Shown here in pieces: positions 59,019 through 64,000 of a DNA stretch of 64,000 nucleotides. Both the position numbers and the translations under genes were made by a program. The DNA comes from Agrostemma githago (Eukaryota > Streptophyta > Magnoliopsida > Caryophyllales > Caryophyllaceae), in the NCBI GenBank assembly GCA_958450325.1, contig OY288249.1, positions 68,574,166-68,638,165 on the forward strand. Reading direction: 5' to 3'. The notes beneath the pieces are model-generated. The model was given only the letters and a program-made list of their open reading frames with translations. It was not told the origin of the DNA and made no database searches. Within the stretch, counting starts at the first letter, position 1; every line of letters begins with the position of its first letter.

Positions 59019-61018
59019 AGAAGCAAGAGTAGGCTTGTTGCCTGGTCCTTTGGCAAAGTACGAGGATGTCGTGGCTGATCGTCGACTTTTCATGTCTTCT
59101 CTTGAGAAGCTTCATTCTTTCATGGGCACCAAGTTCATGTCAGTTTCTGTTTCCTATTCCTATTTGCTTACTTGCATGCTTTTGATTTTTCTGGTTCAAC
59201 GAAGAGCGTATTTAGTCGCATTACAATAGCGAGAAGGGGATCGAACCTGCAAGTTACCTTCATCTTAACCACTAGGCTAAGACATCTACGGTTAAGTTGC
59301 AGGCTTAGTTGCATGCTTCTGATAATAATACAAGTTAAGTTCCGATTTTTGTTAATTAATAGTAATTGCAGGATACCCATCATAGGAGGCAGGGACCTTG
59401 ATCTGCACAAGCTCTTTGTTGAAGTTACTTCTCGTGGCGGAATTGCAGAGGTCACTTTTCATCCAATTTTCTGCAACATTACTCACCAGTGACTATTTGT
59501 GAAGTTTGTCAATTATCTGTTGCAATGTGTGCAGATTCTGAAAGAAAAAAGGTGGAAAGAAGTAACATCCACTTTCAACTTCCCGTCAACAGCGACTAAC
59601 GCCTCTTTTGTGCTGCGCAAATACTATTATTCCTTGCTTCATCACTATGAACAAATCTACTACTTCAAACTCCATGCTGCAGCAGCCGGACCTTCTTCCA
59701 CCCGTACCTACCTACTCCTACTACCTCCTCTTATCTCCATTTCCATCTATTTTCTGTAGCCCAGTCGAGTCGGAGTAACATATTTTAAATTGGACTACAG
59801 CAGGTGCGGTCCAAGGATTGCCTAATAATACGCTACAACCAACAAGCGTACCAAATATCGACCTCCCAAGGATGACCACCACCGTAGACTCTGTTTCTTC
59901 AGGTCCGGTTTTCCATGCAAATAATCTTTATGTTTTCAGGTTTCTATATTCTAATTTTAGCATATGCTTACTGTATGCCGAAATGCTCCTGATTTAGCAT
60001 CTCATTATTATGACAGTAAGTGCAGCATCGCCCGCAGGAACTCCTGTGATAGGAGTGATTGATGGCAAGTTTGACGGCGGCTATCTAGTGACTGTCAGAA
60101 TCGGGAAGGATACCCTGAAAGGTGTTCTCTATCAGACTCCCCCGTCTACTCCTCATGTTCATCATCCACCCCAGCCTTCTAATATCTCAACTGTCAAGAC
60201 TAATAGCCCTCCAAAAACTCGAAAGAGGAAAAGGAGGAAGAAATCCGAGTTAAGGAAGAGGGACCCTTCTCACCCCAAACCCAATAGAAGTGGCTACAAT
60301 TTCTTCTTTTCAGAACAACATGCTCGATTAAAACCCCTTCACCCTGGCAGAGATCGAGAGATAAGTAGGAAGATTGGTGAACTGTGGAATAACCTGGAGG
60401 AGCACGAAAAAGCGGTAAGGCCCTCAACTCAGCCTACTTTAGTCCAAAAGAACCGTCCTCCTTAGTCTCTTTTGCATATATTGACACGAAATGAAACCCG
60501 TTAGCATCAACGACTCTTGTAGCTCCCTTGTATCGGATGTTGATCGTATTAATAATATTGTTGAGTTTCAGGTTTATCAGGAAAAGGCGATGAGGGATAA
60601 AGAAAGATACAGGATGGAGATGGAAGATTATAGAGAGAAACAAAAGGAAAACCAGGTGATTAGTGATGCAGTTCCGTTGAGACAAAGGTTTCCTTATTTC
60701 AATGTAGACATGGGTGAAGGGAATTTGAAAGACGGGTCATCACAACCAAATTTCACTGAAACTCGGGAATTCGAAAGTGAATCTAGCAAAAGCGAGACTG
60801 AGGATGACGATGAGGAGGAGGATGAGGAGTCTTTTTCGGAGACTGAGACATCTCCTGCAGCTGCTGCAGTGGGTGTTGAATCAGGGAATGCTGAAGAATT
60901 TCAGATAGTTCAGGAAGATGAGAAAGGTTTTGAAGAGAGTGAAGCGAGCTTTGGAGATGGAGATGGAGATGGAGATGGTGAGACCAAGCAAGACTCGCCA
61001 CATGAACCCCAAAATTAG
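59011..61018 (+). CDS. HMGB15: ARID-HMG box DNA-binding protein (HMGB15-like), copy 1
   Basis: Six exons: 59011-59138, 59372-59450, 59535-59703, 59804-59902, 60017-60414 and 60572-61018, totalling 439 aa. Residues about 25-115 form an ARID/BRIGHT domain (FMSSLEKLHSFMGTKF, DLHKLFVEVTSRGGIAEILK, RWKEVTSTFNFP, FVLRKYYYSLLHHYEQIYYF). Residues about 160-195 are a conserved GTPVIGVIDGKFDGGYLVTV segment, 227-240 a basic nuclear-localisation-like cluster (KRKRRKK), and 242-315 an HMG box (HPKPNRSGYNFFFSEQHARL, ISRKIGELWNNLEEHEKAVY). The tail is strongly acidic with a DGDGDGDGD run from a ggagat repeat. This architecture is the plant ARID-HMG group (HMGB9/10/15), AT-rich DNA-binding chromatin regulators. 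Intron 1 holds a SINE. Exon 4 is shorter than in copy 2 by 30 bp at its 5' side, still in frame. Confidence 0.92.
59187..59308 (-). mobile_element. tRNA-derived SINE in intron 1 of ARID-HMG copy 1
   Basis: The minus strand shows an A-box-like ttagcctagtggttaag and a B-box ggttcgatcccc, as in tRNA-derived SINEs. It is bracketed by near-identical direct repeats, ttgcatgcttttgat (59172-59186) and ttgcatgcttctgat (59309-59323), one mismatch in 15, matching a SINE target duplication. A short T run on the plus strand at the left end corresponds to the 3' A-tail. The paralogous intron in copy 2 lacks it. Confidence 0.75.
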
Positions 61019-62470
61019 TACACTACTCCGGCTGATTCTTTGATGATTCATTCTAAGTTCTAACACAGCCATGTTTTTTTTTTCTGTAAAGTGTTATTGA
61101 CAGTAGGATTTAGATGATCTAGCAAATGTTATTTAGACTACGACAGGACACTCCTGTCAATTCAATTCTCCCCCGTTCATGTTTATTAGTCGGAAGTATG
61201 AAAATTTTCACGGAATGGTCGAGTTTGACCACGTGTAGGGGAGTCTTTTTTTGGCTTTGGTTTCTGGAGCTTACGATGATTGTATGTGGCTCGTAATGGA
61301 AAATCTGAATGATTTTGATTACATATCTTAGATAGGGAACTTACTCATTAGTCATTAGTACGAGTAGTTGGTATGAGATTTTAGGTTGAGTTATGACTAA
61401 TGAGGAATGATAGGGAACTTGGGAGGTGGCAAGACTCACGATAATCCACCAAACTCGACTTAAAAATCTAGAAAATATTGACTCATTTTCCTAGGTATAA
61501 TTGAGACGGCTTCATTTTTTGTTTTCTTCAGTAGAAGCATGGTCATTTATTTGAGGGGCCTAAGCCTAATTTGTTTGCCCATAATTCTGAACCCGCTTAC
61601 TAATGAGTACTCCTATGCAAACAGGTTGATCCGCCCACCAAAACACTCACTAACCCAAACAAACCCAACCCAACCCAACCCACCCTTTCATTTTACGTAT
61701 TTGGCATTCTTCTACCTCCAACTCCAACTCCAAGTGATACCCCTTCATTCCTTTGAAATTTGTACCTCCAACCGAGTGCAATCAATTTAGTTTTGTGGGT
61801 TGTTGCTTCCAGAATCTAATTATTTTTACCAACTGGGTTTACCTCTTCTGTTCTCAGGTCAGATTCATTATCTTCTCATACAACTACGGACTATTATTGT
61901 CATTATTACTCATTGCTTTGTTTTTTTTTTTTTTTTTTTAAATATTGTATTATGTGGATGGATTGTGTGTTTTGATGAATACGGAGTAGGAGTATAATTT
62001 TATGGCTGTGCCCATGTTGTTCCAGTCTTCCTAGGTTTATACTTATGGCCTTCAATTTAGATTAGGTTTAAATTGCTGGGCATACACATACGTAATGTAT
62101 GTATGTAGGCAGCCTATTAATCCATTTTTGAGGTGATTTAGCTTCTGCCCTCCTCCTGATACATCAATCTACACCACGTGATACTGATACTACTACTGCA
62201 ACTGAATTGGAGAATGCAACACTACATGCTTGTACATATCACATTATTCACCATCAATTTAAGATAGCCCTTCAGACTTAAACAAAATCGTTTCATGGAT
62301 CTTTATTTGACTCCTCACAAACAAGATTTTGTGTTTACGAGTATAACGTTAGGTTGGTTGGTTAATTAAAATTGCACTTGGTAGTTTGTTTTTGAATGTT
62401 TTCACTGTTTCCTTTAGTTTATTTTGTGTTTTTGAGTGGATGAATGTAGGGGGGAGATTCAGAGAAATTA
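61019..62470. other. Intergenic between the two ARID-HMG copies
   Basis: Copy-1 3'UTR, unassigned DNA with (aaccc)4 at 61658-61681 and a 19-T run (61920-61938), then the duplicated upstream zone of copy 2 (taacgttaggttggttggtt near 62344, matching taacgttagggtggttggtt near 58865). No other gene seen. Confidence 0.6.
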
Positions 62471-63816
62471 ATGGTTGAAGAAGCAAGAGCCTTATTGCCA
62501 GCTCCTTTGGCACAGTACGAGGAAGTTGTGGCTGATCCTCAACTTTTCATGACTTCTCTCCAGAAGCTTCATTCTTTCATGGGCACCAAATTCATGTCAC
62601 TCACTTTCCTATTTCATTCATGCATCCTCACAAGTACACTTCCTTGCTTACTCTTTAATAATGCAACTTCCGATTTTTGTTACTTACAGGATACCCGTTG
62701 TAGGAGGCACAGACCTTGATCTGCACAAGCTCTTTATCCAAGTTACTTCTCGTGGTGGAATTGGAGAGGTCGATTTTTCATCCTATTTTCTGCAACATTA
62801 AATGGACTACTTCATAGTGTTGTTAAGTTTGTCAATTATCTGTTGCAATGTGTGCAGATTCTGAAAGAAAAAAGGTGGAAAGAAGTAACATCCACTTTTG
62901 ACTTCCCCTCAACGACTAATGCCTCTTTCGTGTTGCGCAAATACTATTATTCGTTGCTTTACCACTATGAACAAATCTACTACTTCAAACTCAATGCTGG
63001 GGGACCTTTGACCGGTACGTGTATCCATATTACTCCGTACAATCTATCTTCATTCTTTCTTTCATTTCTATCTATTTTCTTTCATGTCTTTTCTTTTCCC
63101 TGTAGGCGTAACATACATATTTTAATTGGACTGCAACAGGTGTTTTGCAGATCCCTAATGCCGCACCTGGTGCGGTCCAAGGATTGCCTAAAACGCTACA
63201 ACCACCAAGCGTTGCAAATATCGAGCAGCCAAGGACGACCACTGTAGAGTCTGTTTCTGGAGGTCCGATTTTCCATACAAACAATCTCTATTTTTGAGGT
63301 CCTATATTCTGATTTTAGTTGCATATTCTTTAAACGTTAGACTACAACTGGTCTAACCCTGCTCTGATTCTGTATTGAAATCATGCAATGTAAAGAAATT
63401 ATGTACTGACAAATGTTTTCGTGTTTTAAGTTGTATTGGTATGGGCCGAATGTTCTCATTAACTGGTTCCATTTACACCAATAAGGAAAATCTGATGTCT
63501 TCTCGAGTACTTTTTCACGTTTGAGAATTTATTGCTACTCCATTACATGAACTTACTTTATGCCGAAATGCCACTGATATAGCATCCCATTATGACAGTA
63601 AGTGCAGCATCACCGGCAGGAACTCCTGTGATAGGAGTGATTGACGACAAGTTTGATGGCGGCTATCTAGTGACGGTCAGAATCGGGAAGGATACCCTGA
63701 AAGGCGTTCTCTATCAGACCCCAGCTACTCTTGTTCATCATTCACCACAGCCTTCTAATATCTTACATGCCATAACTGGTGAAGTCAACGAGGGTGGTAC
63801 TCATGACAGGAACTGA
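62471..63816 (+). CDS. ARID-only paralogue of HMGB15, copy 2 (HMG box lost)
   Basis: Five exons: 62471-62595, 62690-62768, 62858-63014, 63140-63262 and 63599-63816, giving a 233-aa open frame whose splice sites and phases match copy 1. The ARID domain is intact (FMTSLQKLHSFMGTKF, DLHKLFIQVTSRGGIGEILK, FVLRKYYYSLLYHYEQIYYF), as is the following GTPVIGVIDDKFDGGYLVTV segment. Just after PQPSNI, where copy 1 continues into the nuclear-localisation cluster and HMG box, the sequence switches to an unrelated stretch (LHAITGEVNEGGTHDRN) and stops. The DNA then rejoins copy-1 intron 5 homology. It may be an expressed truncated protein or a young pseudogene. Exon 4 keeps VLQIPNAAPGAVQGLP, which copy 1 has lost. 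Confidence 0.75.
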
Positions 63817-63963
63817 AACCCGTTAGCGTCAGTGACTTTGTGGCTCCCTTTACTAGAAACAGTATGTTGTGCTTATTTTTAGAAAAGTGGAGAATTTTCA
63901 TAACAGAAATACCAAAAAAAACTGTTATTAAATGTTGATCATTTTAATATTCTTGCGTTTCAG

Positions 63964-64000
63964 GTTTATCATGAAAAGGCAATGTGAGATAAAGAATGAT
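63964..64000 (+). pseudogene. Relic of the last ARID-HMG exon (copy 2), cut by window end
   Basis: After a tttcag acceptor the sequence gtttatcatgaaaaggcaat matches the start of copy-1 exon 6 (VYQEKAM) but hits TGA after seven codons (VYHEKAM then stop). It confirms that copy 2 once had the full gene. The rest lies beyond the window. Confidence 0.75.

Noticed and set aside
61658..61681. (aaccc)n run as interstitial telomere repeat
   Set aside because: The plant telomere unit is aaaccct; this run is four aaccc units and most likely a simple repeat.
1..64000. CRISPR array, phage, operon-like or bacterial defence system
   Set aside because: The sequence is plant nuclear DNA with introns and plant gene families; the repeats at 1-375 lack unique spacers of regular size.

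Overview
This is a stretch of plant nuclear genome, most likely from a eudicot. It is AT-rich, its genes carry GT-AG introns, and several gene families are plant-specific (CSLD cellulose synthase-like, MYB-CC, ARID-HMG, GTD-binding/DUF593). Nothing bacterial, organellar or CRISPR-like is visible. Many short elements with ctccctcc termini and TA target sites are present, and cggagta words are frequent. I could not place the species from sequence alone.

Layout. Bases 1-6,250 are gene-poor repeat DNA: a ~21-bp minisatellite, a tRNA-like SINE head, TA-flanked MITEs and two large inverted-repeat structures. At 6.3-7.7 kb lies an intronless secreted aspartic protease. Bases 7.8-14.0 kb form a transposon nest: a LINE reverse-transcriptase relic, a truncated Ty1/copia element, a non-coding LTR-type element, a complete Cassandra-type TRIM whose LTRs carry 5S rRNA-like sequence, and a hAT-type non-autonomous element with a perfect 8-bp target duplication.

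From 14.5 kb the window is gene-rich: LST8 (TOR complex, + strand) runs convergently toward a CSLD glycosyltransferase (- strand). After a 3.3-kb simple-repeat region come a single-pass membrane protein with a secretory N-terminus (DUF7794-type), the proteasome subunit RPN2, a MYB-CC transcription factor, a four-EF-hand CML21/22-like protein, a GTD-binding (myosin-binding-like) membrane coiled-coil protein, and a tandem pair of ARID-HMG genes. For all multi-exon genes I joined exons by hand at GT-AG sites, and every join keeps the reading frame to a single terminal stop.

The genes are ordinary unlinked housekeeping and regulatory loci, not an operon or defence island. The most notable points are: (1) the second ARID-HMG copy has lost its HMG box but keeps an open, spliceable ARID frame, while a relic of the lost last exon remains downstream; (2) the first copy carries a SINE in intron 1, an overlapping uORF and a TATA-like run that the second copy lacks; (3) the CSLD protein lacks the N-terminal RING-like cysteine region usual in CSLDs; (4) RPN2 has a stop-free 93-nt in-frame intron (exitron-like); (5) the DUF7794-type protein has a short C-terminal tail that loosely recalls the V-ATPase accessory protein ATP6AP2.
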